Below are positions 57,251 to 64,000 of a stretch of 64,000 nt of DNA, one piece after another (the stretch's first letter is position 1; each line of letters starts with the position of its first letter). Where the stretch lies: contig CAWJCP010000002.1 of the NCBI GenBank assembly GCA_963841445.1, positions 1,054,001-1,118,000 of the forward strand, in the 5' to 3' direction. A program made the position numbers and the translations under genes. The notes beneath the pieces are model-generated. The model was not told where the DNA came from and made no database searches. It saw only the letters and a list, made by a program, of their open reading frames with translations. This stretch comes from Mayfieldus sp963841445 (GTDB lineage Bacteria; Actinomycetota; Thermoleophilia; Solirubrobacterales; 70-9).

Positions 57251-57736
57251 CTAGGAGCCGTTCGAGCCCTGCTCGGGAAGGAATCGGGCGACGCTGTCGG
57301 CCACGCAGCAGGGCTTCTCGGAGCCCTCGACCTCGACCGTGAATCGCGTGACCATCTGCCACCAGCCGCCGTCGACCTCTTCGAGCTCTGTGACCTCGGC
57401 CTTGGCGCGGATCTTCGCGCCGGCCGGGACGGGGGCCGGGAAGCGGATCTTGTTCCAGCCGTAGTTGACGCCGAGCTGGAAGCCGCTCGCCTCGATCAGC
57501 TCGATTCGAAACCCATCGATCATCGACAGGGTCAGGTTGCCGTGCGCGATCGGGCCGCCAAACGGGCTCTCGTTCTTGGCCCGCTCGATGTCGACGTGGA
57601 TCCACTGATCGTCGCCTGAGAGGTCGGCGAAGGTGTTGATGTCCTCCTGCGTGACCTCACGCCACTCGCTGGGCCCGATCTCGGTGCCCATGAGCTCCTT
57701 GATCCCGTCGACGCCCTGTACCTCTGCGACTGCCAT
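57251..57736 (-). CDS. MaoC-like dehydratase (R-specific enoyl-CoA hydratase family)
   Basis: 161 aa from the ATG at 57736 (MAVAEVQGVDGIKELMGTEI). Single hot-dog domain with the hydratase signature: FADLSGDDQWIHVDIERAKN (catalytic D-x4-H), FGGPIAHGNLTLSMIDGFRI (the overhang His region) and FPAPVPAGAKIRAKAEVTEL, then FTVEVEGSEKPCCVADSVAR. This fits nodulation-N/MaoC proteins that hydrate trans-2-enoyl-CoA. It is convergent with the cupredoxin. A 120-bp stretch separates it from the GST-N gene, in which I see nothing recognisable. Confidence 0.93.
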   Translation of the reverse strand: MAVAEVQGVDGIKELMGTEIGPSEWREVTQEDINTFADLSGDDQWIHVDIERAKNESPFGGPIAHGNLTLSMIDGFRIELIEASGFQLGVNYGWNKIRFPAPVPAGAKIRAKAEVTELEEVDGGWWQMVTRFTVEVEGSEKPCCVADSVARFLPEQGSNGS

Positions 57737-57859
57737 CGGCGAGGAGCCTACTGCGTTTCGGCGGCGCGCAAGGCCTGGTCGAGGCTCAAGAACATGTCCC
57801 ATCGTCGCGTCGGCAATTTCGCGCTGTTCAGCGTCCACCGAGCAATGCCTCCATGAACG

Positions 57860-58135
57860 TCAGTGCTCGCGGACCCAGCCGAGAATCGCCCGCGAGTGCG
57901 TTAGAACGGTCCCATCGGCGAGCTTCAGCGCCGGCAGCTTCTCTTGTCCGGTTGCCTCGCGCAGCTCGTCGCGCGAGCCCTTGCGCAGGAACGGAATCGG
58001 ATTGCCGTGGGCGGCGATTACCTTCTCGTACTCGATGCCTTGCTCCCGCATCGCCTCCTGGACGCGACGGCAGGGATGGATTCGCGGGCCGCCGTCATCG
58101 CCGTGGCAGACGTACAGAGTTGGCATGCCTGACAT
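57860..58135 (-). CDS. Small glutathione-S-transferase N-terminal-domain protein
   Basis: 91 aa, a lone thioredoxin-like GST_N domain: MPTLYVCHGDDGGPRIHPCR (Cys in the active-turn region, a second Cys eight residues on), EQGIEYEKVIAAHGNPIPFL, RKGSRDELREATGQEKLPAL, KLADGTVLTHSRAILGWVRE. The L-P-A-L...D-G-T-x-L...S-x-A-I pattern is the glutathione-binding half of GSTs; the helical C-terminal domain is missing. Such stand-alone proteins occur widely in actinobacteria, which lack much glutathione, so the thiol partner may be mycothiol or a protein; this is inference. Confidence 0.8.
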   Translation of the reverse strand: MSGMPTLYVCHGDDGGPRIHPCRRVQEAMREQGIEYEKVIAAHGNPIPFLRKGSRDELREATGQEKLPALKLADGTVLTHSRAILGWVREH

Positions 58136-58151
58136 CCCGACTCAGGCTACA

Positions 58152-58221
58152 AGCCGGACCTCGAAGGGCGGGCTGAGCAGGGCGCCGGAGCCGTCGAGCA
58201 GGGCGAGGATGCGGGCGACGT
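58152..58221. repeat. Direct repeat, copy A (69/70 identical to 59231-59300)
   Basis: Matches copy B at 69 of 70 positions (58157 G versus 59236 A). On the minus strand it encodes the last residues of the TadG-VanY-SLT protein (VARILALLDGSGALLSPPFE). Beyond the repeat toward the stop, bases differ but the amino acids V-R-L-V-A-stop are kept (58142-58151), so copy A preserves a true 3' gene end rather than a random repeat. Confidence 0.9.
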
Positions 58222-58436
58222 GACTGACTTTGTCGCTTAGGTGGACGCTTAGGCTCCCGATTGTCGCTGGAAATCGTGCCATTTTCTGTTGGTTTTGTGT
58301 GGCGCATTCGGCGATCTCGCAATACCCTGCGTACCGGATAGGGGAGCAACCGCTCAGGCAGGGCGGAAGCGAAGGAATCAAGGCTTGCAGGGGCGGGAAG
58401 CGGATGAGCTCCGAGCCGTGACGAGGGGAAGCAAAC

Positions 58437-59216
58437 ATGGAGACGACCGAACGCATTCAGGACGTGACTTTCAAGCACGCCCGACGCGGGTATGACAGGC
58501 GCGAGGTGGACAAGTACCTGGCCAAGCTTGCCGAGCGGCTGGAGAGCCGGGGCAACAACCAGGTTCACACCGCCACGATTAAGCAGGAGCTGGAGCGGAT
58601 TGGCAAAGAAACCGGCAAGATCCTGACCGCAGCCGAGGAGGTTGCCCAGTCGCTGCGCGCTGATGGCGAGCGAAGTGCTCGCAAGATCAAAGATGACGCA
58701 ATCGGAAGTGTGGAGTCGATCAAGGCTTCCGCCGACAACCATGCGAGGAAGGTGCGAGAAGAGGCACAGGTCTTCGCCACCAAGACCCGCGCGGAGGCGG
58801 AAGCGCACTCCAGACAGCTTCGAAGTGAAGCGGAAACGCAATCCACAAAGCTCCGCGACGAGGCCGATGGCTACGCAAAGAGGGTCCGCAGCGACGCGGA
58901 CGCCGACGCTGTGAGGGTCGTGAAGGAAGCAGAGGAAAAGGCGATCCAGATCGTCGAGGAGGGCACCATTACTCGCCGGGGGATGGAGAAGGCGATCGCG
59001 GACCTCGAGATGAGGCGCGACGCGGTGGTCGGCGGGCTCGAGAAGCTGTCCAATCAGCTCTTCGCCGCGACGTCCGTAGGCAAGTCGCAGCGCGATTTGC
59101 CGGCCGACGTCACGCCGCCGGACACAAACGGCCACTCGCCGTCGCCCGACCGGCGGCCGATGGGCGCGGTGGCCGGGACGCAGGCGCCTCCCTCGGCGCC
59201 ACCGCCCACGCAGTAA
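58437..59216 (+). CDS. DivIVA-domain coiled-coil protein
   Basis: 259 aa, with AGGGGAA before the ATG. The N-terminus FKHARRGYDRREVDKYLAKL is a DivIVA membrane-binding motif (R-G-Y-D-x-x-x-V-D). A long coiled coil then runs from about 30 to 210, rich in Ala/Glu/Arg heptads (ARKVREEAQVFATKTRAEAE, RQLRSEAETQSTKLRDEADG), and ends in a Pro-rich disordered tail. It is likely a polar or septal scaffold related to Wag31/SepIVA, which guide wall growth. It is flanked by a 70-bp direct repeat of its convergent neighbour's end and converges on that gene with a 4-bp gap. Confidence 0.88.
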   Translation: METTERIQDVTFKHARRGYDRREVDKYLAKLAERLESRGNNQVHTATIKQELERIGKETGKILTAAEEVAQSLRADGERSARKIKDDAIGSVESIKASADNHARKVREEAQVFATKTRAEAEAHSRQLRSEAETQSTKLRDEADGYAKRVRSDADADAVRVVKEAEEKAIQIVEEGTITRRGMEKAIADLEMRRDAVVGGLEKLSNQLFAATSVGKSQRDLPADVTPPDTNGHSPSPDRRPMGAVAGTQAPPSAPPPTQ

Positions 59217-59220
59217 TAGC

Positions 59221-60583
59221 TCACGCGACGAGCCGAACCTCGAAGGGCGGGCTGAGCAGGGCGCCGGAGCCGTCGAGCAGGGCGAGGATGCGGGCGACGT
59301 AGGCGATCGTCTCCGGGTAGCCGGGCACGCAGTGCGCAGGCCCCGACCGCGCCGGCGCCGGCGTTGTAGGCGGCGAGCGCGAGGCGCACCGAGCCGAAGC
59401 GGCGCAGCAAACCTGACATGAGGCGGGCTTGGGCGTCGATCGCCGCCTCGGGGTCGAACGGGTCGCGGAGCCCGTAGGCGGCGGCGGTCCCGGGCATGAA
59501 CTGGGCGATCCCCTGGGCGCCGGCGGGCGAGACCGCGTAGGGGTCGAAGCCGGACTCGGCCATCAGCTGCGCGGCGAGCAGCGCCGCGGAGACGTTCCAG
59601 CGCGCCGCAGCGCGCTCGATCGGATCGCGGAAGCGCTCCGGCACGAACGCCGGCAGGCCCCCTGACGCGGCGCCGATCCCGTCGCCGCCGTCGCCGCCGG
59701 CTTTGTCGCTAGCGACCCCCGCGACCGGAGTCCTGTCCGCCGCGCGCGAGCAGGGCGGCGGGCCCGCCGAGTAGCCGTAGTGCCACGGCTCCCACGAGTA
59801 GCGCTGCCGAAAGCCGAAGCGCCCCGCGTTCGCCGCCAGCCACCCGTAGGCCGACGCAGGGCCGAGGTCGAGCTCGGTAGCGCAGCGGTGCAGCGAGTGG
59901 CCCGGCGGCGCGACCCAGGTCGGGTCGGGGTGCTGGGCGAACAGCTGCGCCTGCTCGGCGTCGGAGCGAAACCCCGAGTTGACGATGAGCGCGGTCCCGG
60001 AGCGGGCGGCGGCGGCGGCCATCCGGTCGAAGGCCCGGCCGACGTCCGGGCGCATGCCCTCGCCCTGGCGATAGACGAGCGGGCCCGAGTAGCCGCCGCC
60101 GCTGGCGAGCTCTGGCGCGGCAGCGCCGGCGCCCACGGGAGCGGCCGCCTCTGCGACCGCGTAGGCGAGCACCTCGGTGGCTCGCGCTCGCGGCGCGGCG
60201 GCCGGCCGCAGCTCCCCGACCACGTCGACGCGAACCCGCAGCGGCGGAAATGCGGTGCCCGGGAAGGCGACGCGCAGCCGCCGCGGGTCGGCATCGTTCG
60301 CCTTGGCGGCTTCAAACGCGGCCGCGCGCGCCCGCGACAGATAGAGGGCCCGATCGATGTGGGCTGGGTTGGGCGCGCCATTGGGCAGCAGCGGCGGCGC
60401 CGTGACCCGCGGCATCTCGTCGCGCATCGAGCGCGCCGCCGAGAGAGCCGCCAGGTCGGCGGCGCGCTGAAGCCGGCCCTTCCCGGTCAGCGCACCGGCG
60501 ATCGAGGCGACCGCCAGGACCGCGACCAGCAGGATCGCGATCCCGCCGAGCAGCGCCGGGAGCGCCTGGCCCTGCTCGTCGAG
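59221..60583 (-). CDS. TadG-VanY-lytic transglycosylase fusion, one frameshift near the end
   Basis: Three domains in one frame. First is an N-terminal TadE/G-like helix: EQGQALPALLGGIAILLVAV then GRLQRAADLAALSAARSM. Second is a VanY D,D-carboxypeptidase: IVNSGFRSDAEQAQLFAQHP, PPGHSLHRCATELDLG and EPWHYGY (zinc ligands His, Asp, His with catalytic Glu). Third is a soluble lytic transglycosylase: LAAQLMAESGFDPYAVSPAG (catalytic Glu), AQGIAQFMPGTAAAYG and LALAAYNAGAGAVG. The frame breaks near 59335; corrected, it ends VPGYPETIAYVARIL...VRLVA at 59221. No start codon fits near 60583, so the N-terminus is uncertain and may be fused to the preceding gene. Probably a secreted peptidoglycan remodeller for pilus passage. 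Confidence 0.82.
59231..59300. repeat. Direct repeat, copy B (within the TadG-VanY-SLT gene)
   Basis: The resident copy of the 70-bp repeat, inside the 3' end of the fusion gene. Copy A lies 1,079 bp away on the far side of the DivIVA gene in the same orientation. Identity stops sharply at 59300, where the coding sequence continues here but is unrelated next to copy A. Confidence 0.9.
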
Positions 60584-61155
60584 CCCCGGCGCCGAGCAGC
60601 AGCGCCGCCCAGCGCCGCAGCCTCGCTTCCTCCGCTCCGCCGGGCCGCACGCCCGCCAGGGCGCGCCGTGCCGGCGCCCAGGCAAGCGGCCGGGTCGCGA
60701 CTCGCACCGCCAGCCCGCGGCCGCGCAGGTCGCGGACCGCCAGCGCCGCCAGCGCCCGATCGCGGGGCAGCTCGGCGCGCAGCAGCGCCGCGCCCGGGCG
60801 CAAGCGCGGGTGCTCGAGGGTCGCCTGCCAGAGCGAAGCGTCGACCCGAACCACGCAAGCGGCGCAATCGGGCAGCTTCGCCGCCGCCTCGGCTGCCCGT
60901 TCGATGCCATCTTCGCCGGGCTCCGCAGCCAGGTGGCAGATCAGCCCGCGAGCCGCGGCTCCCGCGGAGGTGCCGCCGAGCCGGCTCTCGCAGTCGCGGG
61001 CAGCCGCCGACGCGAGCAGGGTCGGGCGCCGTGCCCGCCCGGCGCCGACGTCGACCAGCAGCGCCGCGCGGCTCTCGTCGGCCGGCGCAGACCGCGAGCG
61101 CCGCGGCGAGGCCCTCGCAGCCCCGGGCGCCGTTGGAGGCCGCCGCGATCAGCAC
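60584..61155 (-). CDS. Possible degenerate MinD/CpaE-like protein of the Tad-like locus, frameshifted
   Basis: From a GTG at 61155: VLIAAASNGARGCEGLAAAL (resembles the P-loop strand of MinD/CpaE ATPases but lacks G-K-T). In other frames follow ALLVDVGAGRARRPTLLA, CACVVRVDASLWQATLEHP-like sequence, LRAELPRDRALAALAVRDLR and LAVRVATRPLAWAPARRALA. Frameshifts lie near 61080 and 60850. No stop separates its frame cleanly from the TadG-like start near 60583, so the two may be one protein. Assignment is weak and rests on context with TadE-like genes. Confidence 0.4.
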
Positions 61156-61188
61156 CCGCGGAGCCGCGGCGCTGCCCTCGCGCCAGGC

Positions 61189-61522
61189 TCAGCCCGGGCT
61201 CGCGCGCCCATGCCGAGGAATGGATCGAAAGGCGCTCGGAGAGAAGCGCGAGCGGACCAGGCGGTCGCACGTCGACGCTCACCCGGCCGCCCCTGACCTG
61301 CACCGTCGCGTCGCCGCGGGCCCATCCCGGCAGCGCCTGGCGGGCAGCCGGCTCGGCGCTGCGACCGGACGCAAGCGCCATCGCCCCGGCCTCGGCCGCC
61401 CCGTCAGCGAGGGTGAGGGCGAATCCGGCGGCGAGCAGCTGCAGGGCGACGAAGGCGGCGAGCAGCAGCGCCGGCAGCCCGGCGACCAGCTCGACCGTCG
61501 CCTGACCGTGCTCGGGGGCCAT
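61189..61522 (-). CDS. TadE-like minor pseudopilin (2)
   Basis: About 110 aa from the ATG at 61522. The start is MAPEHGQATVELVAGLPALL followed by a helix (LAAFVALQLLAAGFALTLAD) and AAEAGAMALASGRSAEPAAR, the PF07811 TadE layout with the conserved Glu in V-E-L. The periplasmic part (DATVQVRGGRVSVDVRPPGP, LALLSERLSIHSSAWAREPG) ends at a TGA (61189) after a one-base frame change near 61195. Such proteins are processed by TadV-type peptidase and take part in Flp/Tad pilus assembly. TadA, B, C and Z are not in the window. Confidence 0.7.
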
Positions 61523-61535
61523 CGCCTCCCAGCGC

Positions 61536-61904
61536 TCAGCGCCCGGCCCATCGCCTGCCAGCCCCGAGCGCGCCGCGACCGCCAGCGGCGGCATGGCCGG
61601 GCAGAAGCCGCGGCACTCGCACCCGCACCCGCACCCCATCGCGATCGCTGACCCGGGCGCCGCCGCGCAGCGCAGTGGGCAGCGCCCGCCGCGCGGCCGG
61701 CCGCGCCTCGCGGCCGATCGCGACCGCGCGGGCCCCGGCCCGCGCCGAGACGGCCGCCCCCCACAGCGCCGCGCCGGCGAGGGCGATCTGAACCGCCAAG
61801 AGCAAGGCCAGGCCGAGGAAGGGCAGCGCGCCGATCAGCTCGACCGAGGCCGAACCACGCTCAGCGCCTCCGTCGCCGCTACCCGATCGCCGTGCTCCGC
61901 ACAT
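61536..61904 (-). CDS. TadE-like minor pseudopilin (1)
   Basis: About 120 aa from the ATG at 61904 (a GTG lies at 61913). ERGSASVELIGALPFLGLAL is the TadE start with the conserved Glu, then the helix continues (LAVQIALAGAALWGAAVSAR) and AGARAVAIGREARPAARRAL follows. The last part, around VRVRVPRLLP, appears to change frame near 61590, giving an uncertain C-terminus. It is the first of a consecutive minus-strand series with the second TadE-like gene, the MinD-like gene and the TadG fusion. Confidence 0.65.
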   Translation of the reverse strand: MCGARRSGSGDGGAERGSASVELIGALPFLGLALLLAVQIALAGAALWGAAVSARAGARAVAIGREARPAARRALPTALRGGARVSDRDGVRVRVRVPRLLPGHAAAGGRGALGAGRRWAGR

Positions 61905-61982
61905 GGCGGCCACGCTCGCAGCCGCCGGCGCGCGGGTTGCCCGCGCTCTGTGCCGATCAGTGCTCCGATCGCGGCCGGCTCG

Positions 61983-62333
61983 CTAGTAGCTGCGCGCCTC
62001 GGCCCAGACGCGCCAGATCGCCGCCACAGCGGCGCCGAACAGCAGAATCCAGACGAGCGTTCCGCCACCGCTGGCGAAGAACTCATCGGTGCCGGCGATC
62101 AGCAGGGCGATCAGCCCCAGGGCGGCGAAGAGAATCGCCCGCCTGCCGTCACTGAGCGTCGCCACGGTGAGCTGGTTGTCGCGGTAGAGCTGGTAGGCGA
62201 AGGCGACGATCGCGACCAGGAACCCCATCGTCAGCGCGGTGACGACTGTGTCGACGCCGTTGCCGCCCCCGGGGGCGAAGGCGACGATCGCCGCAAGCGC
62301 GGCGATGATCGCGACGTTGCGAAGGTGCTTCAC
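61983..62333 (-). CDS. Small four-helix membrane protein, unknown function
   Basis: 116 aa. Helices: LRNVAIIAALAAIVAFAP, VVTALTMGFLVAIVAFAYQL, AILFAALGLIALLIAGTDEF and GTLVWILLFGAAVAAIWRVW, joined by short loops, N-terminus MKHLRN. No enzymatic motif is visible. It is transcribed toward the TadE-like genes with a gap of about 80 bp. Function unknown; a role with the pseudopilins is only suggested by proximity. Confidence 0.72.
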   Translation of the reverse strand: MKHLRNVAIIAALAAIVAFAPGGGNGVDTVVTALTMGFLVAIVAFAYQLYRDNQLTVATLSDGRRAILFAALGLIALLIAGTDEFFASGGGTLVWILLFGAAVAAIWRVWAEARSY

Positions 62334-62420
62334 GACTGGGAGTCTAGTTTGGCCGCTCCCCTCCCCCCGCCGAGTGGGGACAACGGTACGGCTAGGAGTA
62401 CCGAACGCGCCGCTCGGCGG

Positions 62421-62666
62421 TTATTTGGAGGTCATCACCAGCACGCCGAGCACGACCGCGGCGACGCAGGCGGCCAACGCCAGCGCGGCCAGGACGGCGG
62501 CGGCGGAGGCGGCGGTCGGACGCTCGTCGCGGCTGAGGTCGGCGAAGCGGGTCGCCCCGTAGACGGCGATCGAGAAGAAGACGGTCAGCCCGACCCCGGC
62601 GATCACCGACGCTGCCACGGTCTGAAGCAGCTCCTTGGTCTCAACGATCGCCGCGAGCACGATCAC
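62421..62666 (-). CDS. Small membrane protein coupled to the phosphate transporter
   Basis: 81 aa with two helices: LQTVAASVIAGVGLTVFFSI and SAAAVLAALALAACVAAVVL, separated by a charged loop (GATRFADLSRDERPTAAS). Its ATG overlaps the stop of the Pit gene by four bases, so translation is coupled. I recall such short proteins beside Pit genes in related actinobacteria, but no function is established to my knowledge; a transporter accessory subunit is plausible. Confidence 0.75.
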   Translation of the reverse strand: MIVLAAIVETKELLQTVAASVIAGVGLTVFFSIAVYGATRFADLSRDERPTAASAAAVLAALALAACVAAVVLGVLVMTSK

Positions 62667-63802
62667 GATACGCCCTCCCGCCTCGCATCGGGCGCCGGCG
62701 CTTTCGCCGCCCTGGTCACGACGCCGGCACCGGAGCCACGCTGAACGGCGACCGAGGCGACGAGCGAGCCCAGCAGCGAGACGAGCACCGGGCCCAGCGC
62801 CCCGGTACCGAAGATCCGCGTGGCGCCGTAGGCGGCGGCGCCGATCGCCGCCGCGGCGGGCAGGGTGAGGATCCAGGCGAACATGATGTTGCCGGCGACG
62901 CCCCAGCGCACCGCCGAGACCCGCTTGCCGGCCCCGGCGCCCATCACGCCGCCGTTGATCACGTGGGTGGTCGAGAGCGGGAACCCGAAGTGGGTCGAGG
63001 CGAGGATCACCGCCGCCCCCGCCCCCTGGGCGGAGAAGCCCTGCGCCGCGTCCATCTTGATGATCCGGGTGCCGGTCGTGCGGATGATCCGCCAGCCGCC
63101 GCTGTAGGTGCCGAGCGAGATCGCGGTCGCGGCCGAGACCACGACCCAGAACGGCGTTCCCGCGCCGCTTGAGAGGTTCCCGTTCGCGATCAGAGCCAGG
63201 GTGATCACCCCCATCGTCTTCTGCGCGTCGTTGGTCCCGTGGGCAAGCGACAGCATGCCGCCCGAGATCAGCTGCCCGAACCTGTATCCGCGGGTCACGG
63301 GCCCCGGCCTGAGCCTGCCGACGATCCGGTAGGTGAGCGCGATCCCGGCCCCCGCGACGAGGAAGGCAAGGATCGGAGCGATCACGGCCGGGATCAGCAC
63401 CTTGCCGACCAGCCCGTCGACGAGCACGGCCCCGGTGCCGACCGCGACCACGGTCGATCCGACGACGCCGCCGATCAGCGCGTGCGAGCTCGAGGAGGGA
63501 AGCCCGAAGTACCAGGTGATCAGGTTCCAGGCGATCGCCCCGATCAGCCCGGCGAAGATGATGTTCAGGGAGTCGATCGCGTCCGGGCTGACCACGTCGT
63601 TGGCGACCGTAGCCGCGACCTGGAGCGAGATGAAGGCGCCGGCGAAGTTGAGCAGCGAGGCGAGCGCGATCGCGACGCGCGGCGCCGCGGCGCCGGTCGA
63701 GATCGAGGTCGCGACGACGTTCGCGGTGTCGTGAAAGCCGTTCGTGAAGTCGAAGGCGAGCGCGGTGCCGACGACGATGACGAGGACGAGGTCGCTGTTC
63801 AC
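62663..63802 (-). CDS. pit: Low-affinity inorganic phosphate transporter, Pit family
   Basis: 379 aa, about 10 helices, with the duplicated PHO4 signature: ALAFDFTNGFHDTANVVATS (residues 14-33) and GMLSLAHGTNDAQKTMGVIT. GLPSSSSHALIGGVVGSTVV and GFPLSTTHVINGGVMGAGAG are the paired S-S-S-H/S-T-T-H motifs. It takes up metal-phosphate complexes driven by proton symport. Directly upstream on the same strand is the DUF47 gene, the classic Pit partner. Downstream is a coupled small membrane protein. Confidence 0.95.
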   Translation of the reverse strand: MNSDLVLVIVVGTALAFDFTNGFHDTANVVATSISTGAAAPRVAIALASLLNFAGAFISLQVAATVANDVVSPDAIDSLNIIFAGLIGAIAWNLITWYFGLPSSSSHALIGGVVGSTVVAVGTGAVLVDGLVGKVLIPAVIAPILAFLVAGAGIALTYRIVGRLRPGPVTRGYRFGQLISGGMLSLAHGTNDAQKTMGVITLALIANGNLSSGAGTPFWVVVSAATAISLGTYSGGWRIIRTTGTRIIKMDAAQGFSAQGAGAAVILASTHFGFPLSTTHVINGGVMGAGAGKRVSAVRWGVAGNIMFAWILTLPAAAAIGAAAYGATRIFGTGALGPVLVSLLGSLVASVAVQRGSGAGVVTRAAKAPAPDARREGVS

Positions 63803-63818
63803 GCTCCCCGGACCGCCA

Positions 63819-64000
63819 CTAGCTGTTCTTGATGACGATGCCCTCGATGATGGACGCCGAAGTCTCGGTCGCGTCGATTGCGCGCTCGAGCCTCAGGAAA
63901 AGGTCCCGCCAACGGATCACGACCATCGGGTCGATCCCGTTCGAGAACAGCGAGGCCACCGCGTCTCGGTAGATCCGGTCACCGTCGTTCTCGAGGCGGT
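63819..64000 (-). CDS. DUF47 / PhoU-like phosphate transport regulator, 3' end only
   Basis: The reading frame is open to the window edge; only the last 60 residues are visible: LENDGDRIYRDAVASLFSNG, IDPMVVIRWRDLFLRLERAI, DATETSASIIEGIVIKNS. The E-N-D-G-D-R-I-Y and I-R-W-R-D-L motifs and the helical pattern are the C-terminal helices of DUF47 (PhoU-fold) proteins. They associate with Pit transporters and are thought to regulate them. It ends 16 bp before the pit start. Confidence 0.88.
   Translation of the reverse strand, partial: RLENDGDRIYRDAVASLFSNGIDPMVVIRWRDLFLRLERAIDATETSASIIEGIVIKNS

Noticed and set aside
58142..58456. Minus-strand open frame beside the DivIVA gene
   Set aside because: Its end is only the duplicated 3' tail of the neighbour gene and the rest is antisense to the DivIVA leader; no motif or ribosome site is visible.

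Overview
The window is high-GC DNA, probably from an actinobacterium and most likely a Thermoleophilia/Solirubrobacterales-type lineage. This is inferred from codon use, the uvrC-rapZ and gap-pgk-tpiA-gpmI clusters, an LPFTG sorting signal and a divergent ArgRS signature. No rRNA or tRNA gene was recognised, so the assignment is inference. The sequence carries many one-base frameshifts. The best-resolved ones sit in short homopolymers and hit even the essential argS gene, so most broken genes here are probably sequencing artefacts. Where one protein is spread over several frames, the full span is given as one gene.

Bases 1 to about 34,600 form a large surface-polysaccharide locus written on both strands. 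It holds about a dozen GT2 and GT4 glycosyltransferases, an Alg14-Alg13-like fusion, UDP-galactopyranose mutase (glf), a Wzx-type flippase, a Wzz-like protein, two Wzy/O-antigen-ligase-type membrane proteins and a polyprenyl-phosphate sugar-1-phosphate transferase. It also holds several SAM methyltransferases, an acetyltransferase, a 2-oxoglutarate oxygenase, a nucleotidyltransferase-like protein, two sulfatase-superfamily enzymes with a Thr at the nucleophile position, and a small LPFTG wall-anchored protein. Together they suggest a Wzx/Wzy-assembled glycan containing galactofuranose and decorated by methylation, acetylation and perhaps phospho-substituents.

Bases 34,600 to 44,500 are mixed housekeeping: a Cys-rich lipoprotein, argS, a HEPN fragment with a small partner gene, rlmH, an M48 protease, a DUF6065 protein, a phosphoesterase, a Thr-rich lipoprotein, a Ser/Thr kinase, tgt (with a 30-bp perfect palindrome over its start) and an Hsp20 gene with a HAIR-like operator.

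Bases 44,500 to 58,140 hold the coupled glycolytic operon gap-pgk-tpiA-gpmI, a VOC protein, an ABC-2 exporter, a glycine-rich secreted protein, rapZ, uvrC, an enoyl-CoA hydratase, a cupredoxin, a MaoC protein and a small GST-N protein. yvcK and whiA, usual neighbours of rapZ, are absent from this interval.

Bases 58,140 to 64,000 hold a DivIVA-like gene flanked by a 70-bp direct repeat of the end of the next gene, a TadG-VanY-lytic-transglycosylase fusion, two TadE-like pseudopilins, small membrane proteins and a Pit phosphate transporter with its DUF47 partner, which runs off the window.
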